From the NCBI GenBank assembly GCA_001804865.1, contig MHBK01000047.1, positions 1-64,000 of the forward strand: a DNA stretch of 64,000 nt. The letters run 5' to 3'. Positions 46,134 to 54,295 of the stretch are shown piece by piece. The position numbers and the translations under genes were made by a program. The notes under the pieces were generated by a model that did no database searches, was not told the DNA's origin, and saw only the letters and a list, made by a program, of their open reading frames with translations. Position 1 is the first letter of the stretch. Each line of letters opens with the position of its first letter. This DNA comes from Lentisphaerae bacterium GWF2_57_35 (lineage in GTDB: Bacteria > Verrucomicrobiota > Kiritimatiellia > CAIQIC01 > GWF2-57-35).

Positions 46134-46994
46134 TCAAAACCATCCTTCTTTGGTCATTTGGTTGATCGATCTTTCCACGTCGTTCATGATCAAAGCAAGG
46201 GACAGCTCGCTGAGCTTCAGTTGGCTCAGGCAATCGAGATAGAGGCTTTCGTTCAGATTGGGCGTCTCGTTGAATCCGATGCGCTTCAGGTTGCAGGCAT
46301 GATTGGCCACGTAGAGCGTCATGACCATGGTCGCTTGCTCGGTCGTCGCCATTTCCGGACGGCCTTCGATGCCGATGATTTGGGAAAGTTCGTCCGGCAG
46401 TTTCCAGGCTTCGGACAGCTTGCGTCCGACATCCATATGAGTGAACCCCATCAGCTCGGACTCCAAAACGTCGATCGAGCATTTGTCGGATTGCATGCGT
46501 TCCAGAATCTTGATGAAGGCGGCATGATTGAATTGATCTTCCACTATGATGCCGATGTCGTGCAGCAGCCCGGCGGTATAGATGTCGTCCCCAGGGCGCC
46601 GGAATTCCTTGCGGTAGATCATCTTTCCGCAGAGGGCTACCCCGACGCTATGCATCCATAGCGCCGTGCGGGTATACCCGTAGAACTTCTCCCCCTTGGT
46701 GAAAATTTCGCAGACTTTTTGACTCAGCGCCAGTTCCCTCACCGCCTCGAACCCGATCGTGATGATGGCGTCGAGGATTTGAACCAGGGGCCGGTTGACG
46801 CCATAACTCGCGGAATTGGCTAATTTCAGGACTCGGCCGGCCAACGGAGGATCGACCTCAATGAGGTCTTTCAAGTTCATCGCGCTGGAATTGGGATTGC
46901 TGATGGCTTCAATTATCTTGGCGAGGACGGTTCGCACCGAGGAAATCTCGGATCTGCCGGCACGTTCCACCAATTCATCGAGGGGTTCCGTCAT
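46134..46994 (-). CDS. HDOD domain protein
   Basis: This 286-residue protein is almost entirely one HDOD domain. SNPNSSAMNLKDLIEVDPPL, VLKLANSASYG and ILDAIITIGFEAVRELALSQ are the family helices. HDIG-like wording LLHDIGIIV shows the HD ancestry. HDOD proteins commonly work with two-component or diguanylate signalling. It is the first gene of a tight operon with the hybrid kinase and response regulator. Confidence 0.9.
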   Translation of the reverse strand: MTEPLDELVERAGRSEISSVRTVLAKIIEAISNPNSSAMNLKDLIEVDPPLAGRVLKLANSASYGVNRPLVQILDAIITIGFEAVRELALSQKVCEIFTKGEKFYGYTRTALWMHSVGVALCGKMIYRKEFRRPGDDIYTAGLLHDIGIIVEDQFNHAAFIKILERMQSDKCSIDVLESELMGFTHMDVGRKLSEAWKLPDELSQIIGIEGRPEMATTEQATMVMTLYVANHACNLKRIGFNETPNLNESLYLDCLSQLKLSELSLALIMNDVERSINQMTKEGWF

Positions 46995-47081
46995 ATGAGC
47001 TCCACTTTATACACTCTTCCTATTGTACTTTCAATCGTCCGGCTTGTTTAATTCGATCTTAATGCGCGGGTTGTCGTTTTT

Positions 47082-47245
47082 CCGTCTTGGCGCTTGTCTC
47101 GGCAACAGATGCTTTTATACTGCCCCCGTGCTCGCGATCCGCCGGAGGCAGGGCGGGTGGGGCGAAAGGGAGGTTGAATTGCTGGCCAAAGCGTTTTCTG
47201 GAGCGGTGTACGGCGTGGATGCGTATGCCGTCGAAATTGAAGTGA
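47082..47245 (+). repeat. Left copy of duplicated comM promoter and 5' end
   Basis: This 164-bp segment recurs at 49590-49754 with one single-base indel and one substitution. It contains the promoter, the ribosome site gggagg, the TTG start and the first 22 codons of comM. Confidence 0.95.
47094..47121 (+). promoter_or_regulatory. Duplicated comM promoter, left copy
   Basis: TTGTCT (47094-47099) and TATACT (47116-47121) are 16 bp apart. The identical pair stands before intact comM at 49602-49629. In this copy the next complete genes downstream are the two inserted ones. Confidence 0.55.
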
Positions 47246-47265
47246 CTCGGATGGACCCTCTGTAA
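47179..47265 (+). pseudogene. Truncated comM fragment
   Basis: The TTG at 47179 starts the same sequence as intact comM ([22 protein letters not shown] in the full frame, counted from the start). After 22 shared codons it diverges into TRMDPL and a TAA stop at 47263-47265. Only 28 codons are left of a 511-codon gene, so it cannot give a working ATPase. It might act as a short leader peptide for the genes behind it. Confidence 0.85.
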
Positions 47266-47282
47266 GCCCCGCCTGGGTGTAG

Positions 47283-48470
47283 ATGCACGTAAATATGAAA
47301 AAAACGAAAAACAGGAGCTTCCTGTTCATGCACGAGAGAATTTCAAGGCTGAAACGTATGGGCGATGGGGCGTTACTCTGTGTCGTTTTGCTCGGTATCC
47401 AGATGGGCATGTGTTGGCCAACCTTTGCAGCGTCGGCATCAATGTCAAAGATCGAAGCTCTTCTGGTTTTGTCCCAGAAAATTGAAGATGACTTGGTGAC
47501 AAACAAGTCGTTCTTTATGGATGAAACGTTGGACGCATATTTGAGCAGCGTAACGAGCAACTTGATAACTCACGCGACGGGAACGGTGGAGAATGTAAGG
47601 GTTCGCGTTATTCCCAAGGAATATCCTTATGCCTGCAGTTATCCTCATGGTCTTATCCTCATTGATGCCTCTCTGCTCGCGCTCATGAAAAATGAAGCGC
47701 AACTGGCTGCCATCTTGAGTCGGGAAGTAGCACATCTGGTCAGCAGGCATCCGCTGGTTTATGCGGATAAGGAATCAGGACTATTGAATAACTCGGCCAG
47801 CACCAATAAAGCCGATGTGCTGTGGAAAGCCCTGGCTATTGACGGATATGCCAAGAATGTAGAGGCAGAAGCTGATCGTGACGGATTTGCGATGATGAAA
47901 GCCGCCGGATACGACATGCGTGAGTCGATTGAAGCCTTTCAGTTGCTTCTTTTCAAAGCCATGGGCAGCCCGTCGCATTTTTTCTACAATAAAAAGTTAT
48001 CACTCCTGCCAACTCTTCAATATTACTATCGTTCGATATCCACTAACAACAGTCTCGCCGAAGGAATCACTCGCACCCAGGAATACAGGGATGCAACACA
48101 AAATGCTACGGTTGAAGACGTACGAATGCGTATGTTACGCCACAATTATATTGACGTAAAAGATGTTCTGGACGAAGTCGTTCAGTTCAATCCGAGTAAT
48201 GCGCTGGCTCACGCTTTGCTGGGTGAGTTTTATCGGCTTTGCGGCCCTGGACCCAACCATTTGGACGTCGCAATCGCACAATATGCGGAATCCATTATAC
48301 TCAATCCTACCAATGCCAGCGTATATCTCGAGTTGGGTTTGCTCCTGAGGCAAACGGGAAAGTATGCCGAATCGAAGCTGGTACTGAAAAAGTATCTTGA
48401 GTTGAAGCCTGAAGCTCCAGATGTGTCCATCGTACGCGGATACGTGGATGAAGCAGCTCCATCAAAATGA
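47283..48470 (+). CDS. Exported M48-like protein with TPR repeats and altered zinc motif
   Basis: The frame opens at 47283, but the ATG at 47328 is attractive because AGGAG (47313-47317) precedes it and a signal peptide (LLCVVLLGIQMGMCWPTFAA) follows. The following ~160 residues match M48 peptidases of the BepA/LoiP type (RVIPKEYPYACSYPHGLILI, NEAQLAAILSREVAHLVSRH, VEAEADRDGFAMM). The HExxH motif reads RExxH, with Arg coded by CGG at 47721-47723, so one zinc ligand is lost. The C-terminal ~110 residues form TPR-like helices (NALAHALLGEFYRL, ASVYLELGLLLRQTGKYAES). It is probably a non-catalytic or altered periplasmic chaperone. Base composition is more AT-rich than the flanks. Confidence 0.78.
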   Translation: MHVNMKKTKNRSFLFMHERISRLKRMGDGALLCVVLLGIQMGMCWPTFAASASMSKIEALLVLSQKIEDDLVTNKSFFMDETLDAYLSSVTSNLITHATGTVENVRVRVIPKEYPYACSYPHGLILIDASLLALMKNEAQLAAILSREVAHLVSRHPLVYADKESGLLNNSASTNKADVLWKALAIDGYAKNVEAEADRDGFAMMKAAGYDMRESIEAFQLLLFKAMGSPSHFFYNKKLSLLPTLQYYYRSISTNNSLAEGITRTQEYRDATQNATVEDVRMRMLRHNYIDVKDVLDEVVQFNPSNALAHALLGEFYRLCGPGPNHLDVAIAQYAESIILNPTNASVYLELGLLLRQTGKYAESKLVLKKYLELKPEAPDVSIVRGYVDEAAPSK

Positions 48471-48493
48471 AGCAACCCCATCATAGGGCGCAT

Positions 48494-49273
48494 ATGAAAA
48501 AAACATGCTGTTTATTAAGTGCCGTGGGGCTAATGACATGGTCGGTTAGTTGCATAACGGTTCCGCCTTCAAAGACGAACTCCTATTTTTATGTCATCCC
48601 TGTCGTTATTAAGCAAAAAGTAAAAACGGTGGTCATTCCTGAAGTGCAGCTTCCTTTCAAGTCGGCGACCTCCGAAGCCATCAGCCGACAGTTCCTCGAT
48701 AAAGTTGCGTTTAAGTTGGACGCTGCGGGTTTCAAGGTTCTTCCTTCCGATGTTTTTACAACAGTAAATGAAGGGATGAAAAAACGCGTCGGCGACTTAT
48801 ATGATCCCAAAACCGGAAAGATATACAGCGAGAAAGCTCAAGCCGTATGGAAACACACTTTGGCGGAGTTGAAAACGAAATACCAAGTGGATGCCATTGT
48901 CTCCTGCTACGTGGATGTATTCAACGTAGAGTTTTCACATGGTTCGGCGTTCTGGCACGGGATTGAGTACTCGGTTGGATCGAATGCCTACAGCTATAAC
49001 GGCACTGTTGGAGTCTTGTCGTTAGTCTTTGCGCTGATCGATGTCCAAGGAACCGAACTCTACAGAAGCTTTGGCGGTCTTCAACCGGAGGCTCAGATTC
49101 AAAATGGAGCCTTTGTAAAAATGTCGAGCGATGAATTGTTAACGGATCAACAGAGGAACGACAAGGCGGTTGAAGTCGCCATGGAATCATTTTTGCTCAA
49201 TATGGCGCAAGCAGGATTGCAGTCGGCAAAGCCATTGGACATGAAATCCTTGATCCGGAATGATGCATGGTAA
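48494..49273 (+). CDS. Predicted lipoprotein of unknown function
   Basis: The ATG at 48494 gives a good lipoprotein signal: MKKTCCLLSAVGLMTW followed by SVSC, with the lipidated Cys near residue 19. The frame also opens at 48467, overlapping the previous gene by four bases, but that adds a charged prefix before the signal. The mature part of about 240 residues has mixed alpha/beta character (VVIPEVQLPFKSATSEA, VDAIVSCYVDVFNVEF). I do not recognise a family. It is coupled to the M48-like gene and both lie in the insert between the two comM starts. A periplasmic pair with the M48-like protein is inferred. Confidence 0.7.
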   Translation: MKKTCCLLSAVGLMTWSVSCITVPPSKTNSYFYVIPVVIKQKVKTVVIPEVQLPFKSATSEAISRQFLDKVAFKLDAAGFKVLPSDVFTTVNEGMKKRVGDLYDPKTGKIYSEKAQAVWKHTLAELKTKYQVDAIVSCYVDVFNVEFSHGSAFWHGIEYSVGSNAYSYNGTVGVLSLVFALIDVQGTELYRSFGGLQPEAQIQNGAFVKMSSDELLTDQQRNDKAVEVAMESFLLNMAQAGLQSAKPLDMKSLIRNDAW

Positions 49274-49280
49274 TGCAATG

Positions 49281-49521
49281 ATCTAAGTAACTAGGCAACA
49301 GTTGTCTGACAAAAAACAATGGACTAGTCTGAGACTCCAGAGTTATGCAACCATCCCGATCCGATCGAGACGGTCCACCTGCCGAAAATGCTCCTGAAGG
49401 TGGCCCGGCTTCTTCCGCCTTCGTCCCGCGGACGGAACTACGGCGGACAGGCCGAAGACGGGCTTCCCACAGGTAAGGTGGTTCATTTTTTGTCAGGAAA
49501 ATTTTGCTTAGTTACCTAGAT
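49281..49521. mobile_element. MITE-like element with 36-bp imperfect terminal inverted repeats
   Basis: The left end 49281-49316 (begins atctaagtaactaggcaa) is matched by the inverted right end 49486-49521 (ends ttgcttagttacctagat) at 30 of 36 positions. The ends include a shared run reading ctgacaaaaaa. The 241-bp element has no gene. Its core holds a GC-rich hairpin repeat (49393-49460). No clear target-site duplication is seen beyond a few bases. It lies between the lipoprotein gene and intact comM. Confidence 0.65.
49393..49460 (+). repeat. Dispersed hairpin-type repeat
   Basis: The first 21 bp (49393-49413, beginning cctgaaggtgg and ending cggcttct) are identical to 55165-55185. The part after it (ccgccttcgtcccgcggacg, then aactacggcggacagg) can pair CCGCCTTCG-type arms with the GGCGGA end. 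A related wording is present inverted at about 1760-1795. At 55165 the same lead-in is followed by a different hairpin, so the lead-in and hairpin parts are exchangeable. Confidence 0.6.
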
Positions 49522-49589
49522 TCGCCTTATTTCACCGGCGCCTAATTCAGAGCAGTAAATGGTAGGCCTCGAATGTAACAGATTTTTCC

Positions 49590-49754
49590 CCGTCTTGGCG
49601 CTTGTCTCGGCAACAGATGCTTTTATACTGCCCCCGTGCTCGCGATCCGCCGGAGGCAGGGTCGGGTAGGGCGAAAGGGAGGTTGAATTGCTGGCCAAAG
49701 CGTTTTCTGGAGCGGTGTACGGCGTGGATGCGTATGCCGTCGAAATTGAAGTGA
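49590..49754 (+). repeat. Right copy of duplicated comM promoter and 5' end
   Basis: This 165-bp segment is the partner of 47082-47245. The two copies differ by an extra t and one g-to-a change near 49662-49669. This copy continues into the full comM gene and is therefore the functional one. Confidence 0.95.
49602..49629 (+). promoter_or_regulatory. comM promoter
   Basis: TTGTCT (49602-49607), a 16-bp spacer and TATACT (49624-49629) lie 59 bp before the TTG start of comM. Confidence 0.55.
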
Positions 49755-51223
49755 ATGCGGGGCGGGGCGATCCGCAGACGGTCATTGTGGGGTTGCCCGA
49801 TGCCGCCGTGAAGGAAAGCAAGGACCGCGTCGAAACGGCCTTGATCAATTCCGGCTACAAGCCGCCGCGGGGCCGCACGACGATCAATCTGGCGCCCGCC
49901 GACGTAAAAAAGGAAGGCCCCAGCTTCGATTTGCCGATTGCGCTCGGTATGCTGGCGGCAACCGATGACATTCCCGGAGAGCCCTTGCTGAACTATTGCG
50001 TGGTCGGCGAATTGGCTTTGAGCGGAGAGGTCCGCCGCGTCCGGGGCATCCTGCCGATCGCGTTGAATGCCCGCCAGGAAGGCCGTAAAGGCATGATTGT
50101 GCCGGTCGACAACGCCGAGGAAGCGGCCGTGGTCGAGGGGTTGGAGGTCTATCCGGTCCGTACCCTGCGGGAAGCCGGCGACTTCATGGCCGGCAAAATT
50201 CCCGTCGCGCCGTTTCAGTTGGACGTGCATGAGGTCTTCAATTCCTACAGCGCCTACGACGACGATTTTGCCGACGTAAAAGGCCAGGAATCCGCCAAGC
50301 GCGCGCTGGAAGTGGCCATGGCCGGCGGGCACAATATCTTGCTTTTAGGTCCGCCCGGCACGGGAAAAAGCATGCTCTCCCGGCGGGTGCCGTCCATCCT
50401 GCCGCCGATGAGCATGGACGAATCGCTCGAGACGACCAAGATTCACAGCATTTCCGGATCTCTTCCTGCTCATCAGGCGCTGGTGGCCCGGCGTCCTTTT
50501 CGCGCGCCGCATCATACGATTTCGGATGCCGGGCTGCTGGGCGGCGGTTCGCATCCGATGCCGGGCGAAGTGAGTCTGTCGCATCACGGCGTCCTTTTTC
50601 TCGACGAATTGCCGGAGTTTCATCGGAACGTGCTCGAAGTGATGCGCCAGCCGCTGGAGGATGGCTTTGTCACCATTTCGCGCGCGGCGGCCAGCGTGAC
50701 GTTTCCCAGCCGCTTCATGCTGGTGGCGGCGATGAATCCCTGCCCGTGCGGCTTTTTTGGCGACCTGCGCCGGGAGTGCCGCTGCTCGCCGCTGCAGATC
50801 CAACGCTACCGAAACAAAATCTCCGGGCCGTTGCTGGACCGCATCGATATCCATGTCGAAGTGCCGGCGGTCAATTACCAGCAGTTGGCCTCGATGGAGA
50901 AGGGGGAGCCCTCCGAAAAAATCCGCGAGCGCGTTATTAAAGCCCGTCAGATTCAACAACACCGTTTCAAAGGCGTAGCCAAGGTTCATTGCAACGCCAA
51001 TATGCGCGCCAAGGATGTCCACAAATACTGCCGCCCCGACCCAGATGCCGAAAACTCCCTTAAAATGGCCCTGTCGGACCTGAATTTCAGCGCGCGGGCC
51101 TATGACCGCATCCTGAAAGTCTCTCGCACCATCGCCGATTTGGAGGGTTCCGAGCAAGTGCTGCTGCCTCATGTCTCGGAAGCCATTCAGTATCGGTCGC
51201 TGGATCGGCAATATTGGGTTTGA
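49688..51223 (+). CDS. comM: ComM/YifB family Mg-chelatase-like AAA+ ATPase
   Basis: This 511-residue protein starts at TTG 49688 behind GGGAGG. An N-terminal Lon-protease-like domain (about 1-170; [20 protein letters not shown]) is followed by the AAA+ domain. That has Walker [21 protein letters not shown] near residue 220, sensor segment [19 protein letters not shown], and [10 protein letters not shown] with clustered Cys. A C-terminal Mg-chelatase-type helical part ends the protein (LSFSAR-type [20 protein letters not shown]). ComM is a hexameric helicase that helps branch migration during natural transformation. Its 5' end and promoter are duplicated 2.5 kb upstream. comM is a known insertion target for resistance islands in Acinetobacter. 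Confidence 0.95.
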   Translation: MLAKAFSGAVYGVDAYAVEIEVNAGRGDPQTVIVGLPDAAVKESKDRVETALINSGYKPPRGRTTINLAPADVKKEGPSFDLPIALGMLAATDDIPGEPLLNYCVVGELALSGEVRRVRGILPIALNARQEGRKGMIVPVDNAEEAAVVEGLEVYPVRTLREAGDFMAGKIPVAPFQLDVHEVFNSYSAYDDDFADVKGQESAKRALEVAMAGGHNILLLGPPGTGKSMLSRRVPSILPPMSMDESLETTKIHSISGSLPAHQALVARRPFRAPHHTISDAGLLGGGSHPMPGEVSLSHHGVLFLDELPEFHRNVLEVMRQPLEDGFVTISRAAASVTFPSRFMLVAAMNPCPCGFFGDLRRECRCSPLQIQRYRNKISGPLLDRIDIHVEVPAVNYQQLASMEKGEPSEKIRERVIKARQIQQHRFKGVAKVHCNANMRAKDVHKYCRPDPDAENSLKMALSDLNFSARAYDRILKVSRTIADLEGSEQVLLPHVSEAIQYRSLDRQYWV

Positions 51224-51250
51224 GGGGACGAAGAGACCGAAGACAAAAGA

Positions 51251-51280
51251 GTCCAAAGTCCAAGGTCCAAGGAGTCCAAA
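51251..51280 (+). repeat. Seven-base tandem array, unit GTCCAAR
   Basis: Units gtccaaa (51251), gtccaag (51258 and 51265) and, after a two-base slip, gtccaaa (51274) stand between comM and the convergent PIG-L gene. Weaker seven-base periodicity (gaagaga, ccgaaga, caaaaga) extends upstream to about 51230. Confidence 0.75.
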
Positions 51281-51335
51281 GTTGATGGATCGCACTTCAA
51301 TGTTGGGTTCCGGAATGCGTATATCCTGATGCTTT

Positions 51336-52769
51336 TTACAGGACGGGCACAGCGACTCTTTGGGCGTGGGCGTCGAGGGGTTTGCCGGCGGACGGCGGCA
51401 CTTTCAGGACGCGCCAGGCGGCCCAACTTAGGGGGAGGCCTCCGGCATTGATGCGGGCGCTGGTCAGGATTTTTTCCGGGTTTCCGATTATTTCCAACGG
51501 AATCCTCAGCGTGAATTCCCTGGCACGGCGGACGACACGGACGGACTGGGCGGGTAACGCGTTGAATTGGTCGTAAACGGTATGCGCCAGGGGGCCAATG
51601 GTCACTTTGATCTTCGGCATGTCGGCGAACGGCTTGTCGGAACGGTAGCCGAAAAGTTCGACGACGGCCCCGACGGTATTGGCGAGAGGCTTGGACAACG
51701 TGACGTTCAATACCAGTTCCCGGTCTTCGAGCCGGATGTATCGTCGTTGCACCCCGGTGTAGCGAGCCCGTTGCTCGGGACTCAACTCCTCAGGCGGATT
51801 CAACAGGTCTTTTTCGCCGCCGAGTTCCTTGTCTTCGTGATTATTGGTCAATTCCACCACGGGATAATCGCCAAAAAATTCGTTCTTTCGCAGAAAGCTT
51901 TCCAGGTAGACATGGGAATAATCGTATTGCGTTTTGTGCTTCCTGAGGGCTTCGCGCTTCAGGGCCAACTCGTCTTCGTTCAAATTAAGAACTTTCCAGG
52001 GAATGCCTTCTGACATGGACTCGGGCGGGGACAGCGTCTGGTCGGGACGATAGCCTTTGGGCAGCGGCCAGGATTTGAAGTGGACGAGATAGGGCAGCAG
52101 CTCGGCTTTGAGTTCCTGACGCAGATCCCACAGCGCCACTCTCGTGAACAGGTACAACGATCGGTGGTCGGGATTTTGATCTTCGGGATGCGAGACGAAG
52201 ATCTTCGTTGGACGGAAGGAGCGGAAGATTTGCGTGAGATCGCCCAGGATGGATTCGCCTTTGTACAGGGCTCCGAAATGGAAGGCGTTCGTGTAGGGCA
52301 CGACCGTCACGCGCGTCAACATGCTGCGAAACGGAGGACTGCTGTTCCAGCGGTTGTTCCAGATGGTCAATGTGCCGAAATCGGGATAGCCCAGGAACGA
52401 TAGATCTTCCGGCGGAAGCCCCAGGACCTCGCAGGCGGCGATTCCTTCCAGGCGGCGCACCAAACCCATATTGCGGATGCTCTGCGGCGCGATCAGCACG
52501 CGTTTCTCGTAGCGAATGAACGCCCATTCGTTGTTGTCGCCGTAGGTCAGATAGGCCACGTGAACGGGCAACCCCTTTGCCAGGGCCTTCTGAATGACGC
52601 CGCCGCAGGCGATGACTTCGTCGTCGGGGTGGGGCGCCAGGATGAGGATGCGGTCGTCGGACTCGAAGGTCACTTCATCCTTGAGATTCAATTCCGGAAA
52701 GGAAACGGTGGTGCAGGCCGTCAGTAAAAGACAAATCGATGCCAACAGCAGCAATGCGCGCGTATGCAT
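51336..52769 (-). CDS. PIG-L/LmbE family deacetylase, predicted lipoprotein
   Basis: The ATG at 52769 with GAGG upstream gives 477 residues and a lipoprotein signal (TRALLLLASICLLLTAC) with lipobox LTAC. The earlier in-frame start at 52802 spoils the signal. The catalytic domain begins ILILAPHPDDEVIACGGVI, the zinc-binding AHPDDE-type motif, and continues to VSHPEDQNPDHRSLYLF with further ligands. It should remove N-acetyl groups from a sugar derivative in the periplasm or at the outer membrane. After residue about 290 there is an additional beta-rich domain of about 180 residues of unknown role. It is divergent from the serpin gene. Confidence 0.86.
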   Translation of the reverse strand: MHTRALLLLASICLLLTACTTVSFPELNLKDEVTFESDDRILILAPHPDDEVIACGGVIQKALAKGLPVHVAYLTYGDNNEWAFIRYEKRVLIAPQSIRNMGLVRRLEGIAACEVLGLPPEDLSFLGYPDFGTLTIWNNRWNSSPPFRSMLTRVTVVPYTNAFHFGALYKGESILGDLTQIFRSFRPTKIFVSHPEDQNPDHRSLYLFTRVALWDLRQELKAELLPYLVHFKSWPLPKGYRPDQTLSPPESMSEGIPWKVLNLNEDELALKREALRKHKTQYDYSHVYLESFLRKNEFFGDYPVVELTNNHEDKELGGEKDLLNPPEELSPEQRARYTGVQRRYIRLEDRELVLNVTLSKPLANTVGAVVELFGYRSDKPFADMPKIKVTIGPLAHTVYDQFNALPAQSVRVVRRAREFTLRIPLEIIGNPEKILTSARINAGGLPLSWAAWRVLKVPPSAGKPLDAHAQRVAVPVL

Positions 52770-52904
52770 TTCGGGCCTCGTTGTTAATTTCTTGAAGGCC
52801 ATTCATATCAGAGCGCCACGGGAAAAACGATGTAAATTCATTTGAAATTAAACGGATGCCGGTCAAAAAGAGTAGTAGGCTGCTGTCAGAATGAGAGGTG
52901 GGGT

Positions 52905-54110
52905 GTGAATACAAAGCTTATGGTCTGGTCTGGTTGGTGTTTGCTTTTCGGGTTGTGCTCGGGGTGGGGGGCTGCAACCGAATCGCTGGTGGAACGAAAC
53001 AACGCTTTCGCGTTTGAATTATACCAATCCCTTGGCAATACGCCGGGCAACCTGATTGCGTCTCCCTTCAGTCTTTCCGTCTCCATGAGCATGGTCCATG
53101 CCGGCGCCTCCGGGGAGACGGCCCGGCAAATCTCGGAAACCATGCACTTTACCGGGTTGGATACGGGTGCTGCCTTTCATGAATTCATCTTGCACTTGAA
53201 AGCGATGGAAGAGAAGGCTTCCGTCCAACTGCGCAGCGCCCAATCGCTGTGGGTGGATAAATCGTATGCCTTTCGAGAGCCGTTTCTTAATGCGTTGAAA
53301 ACGTACTATTTTTCGGAGTTGCAGCCGGTCGACTTTATGGCCGATGCCGAGACCGCACGCACAGAAATCAATGCTTGGGTGGAGCAGCAGACGCAGGATA
53401 AAATACGGAATCTCCTGCCGCCGGGAACGCTGAATGCCATGATCCGCCTGGTTCTTGTAAATGCCGTCTACTTCAAGAGTCAATGGGCTCACCCCTTCGA
53501 TCCCTCCCTGACCCGCGAAATGCCTTTCACGATTGTGCCTGACGAGGAAACGAACGTGATGATGATGTCCCGCCAGGGCGATTACTTGTATGCAGAAGAC
53601 GACGAGGCGCAATGGCTCGAATTGCTCTACGCGAACCAGGATTTGTCGATGGTCATCTTGCTGCCCAAAGCGACGAACGGGCTTTCCGGCGTGGAGTCGA
53701 AGCTTACGTTCGCCTATTTCGAAGACGGATTGAAGAAACTCCATTCGAGGGACGTTCAAGTCTTGATGCCCCGCTTCAAGATCGTGTCGTCTTTTGTGCT
53801 CAACGACGTCCTTCAAAGCATGGGCGTCACCGAGGCTTTTCATGTTCAGAAGGCGGATTTTTCGGGTATGTCCAAAAGACCCGGCTTATGGATGTCGGAT
53901 GTAATTCACAAGGTTTTTGTGGAAGTGAACGAAGAGGGAACCGAAGCCGCCGCGGCAACGGGCGCGATCATGTCGCTGACCTCGGTTCCGGCCAGTCCCG
54001 TGGTATTTCAAGCCGATCGTCCCTTTGTTTTTCTTATTCGCGAGCGGGGCCAGGGTGGGATTCTCTTCATGGGCCGGGTCTCCGATCCCACTCGGCTGGC
54101 TGCCGATTAA
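52905..54110 (+). CDS. Bacterial serpin (serine protease inhibitor), exported
   Basis: The GTG at 52905 with GAGAGGTGGG upstream gives 401 residues and a signal peptide (KLMVWSGWCLLFGLCSGWG). The earlier ATG at 52842 would bury it. Serpin signatures are NNAFAFELYQSL, IASPFSLSVSMSMVHAGASG, LVLVNAVYFKSQWAHPFD, FVEVNEEGTEAAAATG and FVFLIRERGQGGILFMGRV. The hinge EEGTEAAAAT is the form found in true inhibitors. By position the scissile bond is probably Thr-Ser within MSLTSVP, suggesting an elastase-like or subtilisin-like target. Such serpins may protect secreted enzymes from foreign proteases. Confidence 0.92.
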   Translation: MNTKLMVWSGWCLLFGLCSGWGAATESLVERNNAFAFELYQSLGNTPGNLIASPFSLSVSMSMVHAGASGETARQISETMHFTGLDTGAAFHEFILHLKAMEEKASVQLRSAQSLWVDKSYAFREPFLNALKTYYFSELQPVDFMADAETARTEINAWVEQQTQDKIRNLLPPGTLNAMIRLVLVNAVYFKSQWAHPFDPSLTREMPFTIVPDEETNVMMMSRQGDYLYAEDDEAQWLELLYANQDLSMVILLPKATNGLSGVESKLTFAYFEDGLKKLHSRDVQVLMPRFKIVSSFVLNDVLQSMGVTEAFHVQKADFSGMSKRPGLWMSDVIHKVFVEVNEEGTEAAAATGAIMSLTSVPASPVVFQADRPFVFLIRERGQGGILFMGRVSDPTRLAAD

Positions 54111-54172
54111 GCGCCTATTTCGGCATGGTAACGCTCCAGGGCAAGTCTGTTGCGATATTTTGCTTTTTGGAG

Positions 54173-54192
54173 CCGGGACGACCTCGTCCCGG
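54173..54192. terminator. Perfect hairpin after the serpin gene
   Basis: CCGGGACGA pairs with TCGTCCCGG around cc at 54173-54192, followed by tcattcttttg. It lies 63 bp after the serpin stop and is probably its terminator, though it also resembles the dispersed hairpins of this genome. Confidence 0.6.
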
Positions 54193-54213
54193 TCATTCTT
54201 TTGCATTCATTTT

Positions 54214-54243
54214 GACATCTGTAGACATTAAGAGGACATTAAG
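54214..54243 (+). promoter_or_regulatory. Three GACAT direct repeats, candidate operator
   Basis: gacat occurs at 54214, 54224 and 54235; the last two extend to an identical gacattaag. Spacing of 10 and 11 bp puts them on one DNA face. A consensus -35 TTGACA (54212-54217) overlaps the first. The array lies 53 bp before the HTH-EIIA gene. Confidence 0.5.
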
Positions 54244-54295
54244 CCTGTCAAATGCGTATGTATGGACAATAGCATTGGAAAAAACGAGGTATGGC

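Noticed and set aside
46132-46482. N-terminal extension of the hybrid kinase
   Set aside because: The extension only overlaps the HDOD coding region in another frame; the ATG at 46131 sits ideally after the HDOD stop.
53612-54295. Long upstream extension of the HTH-EIIA gene
   Set aside because: It overlaps the serpin gene in another frame; the ATG at 54296 with GAGG starts the HTH domain.
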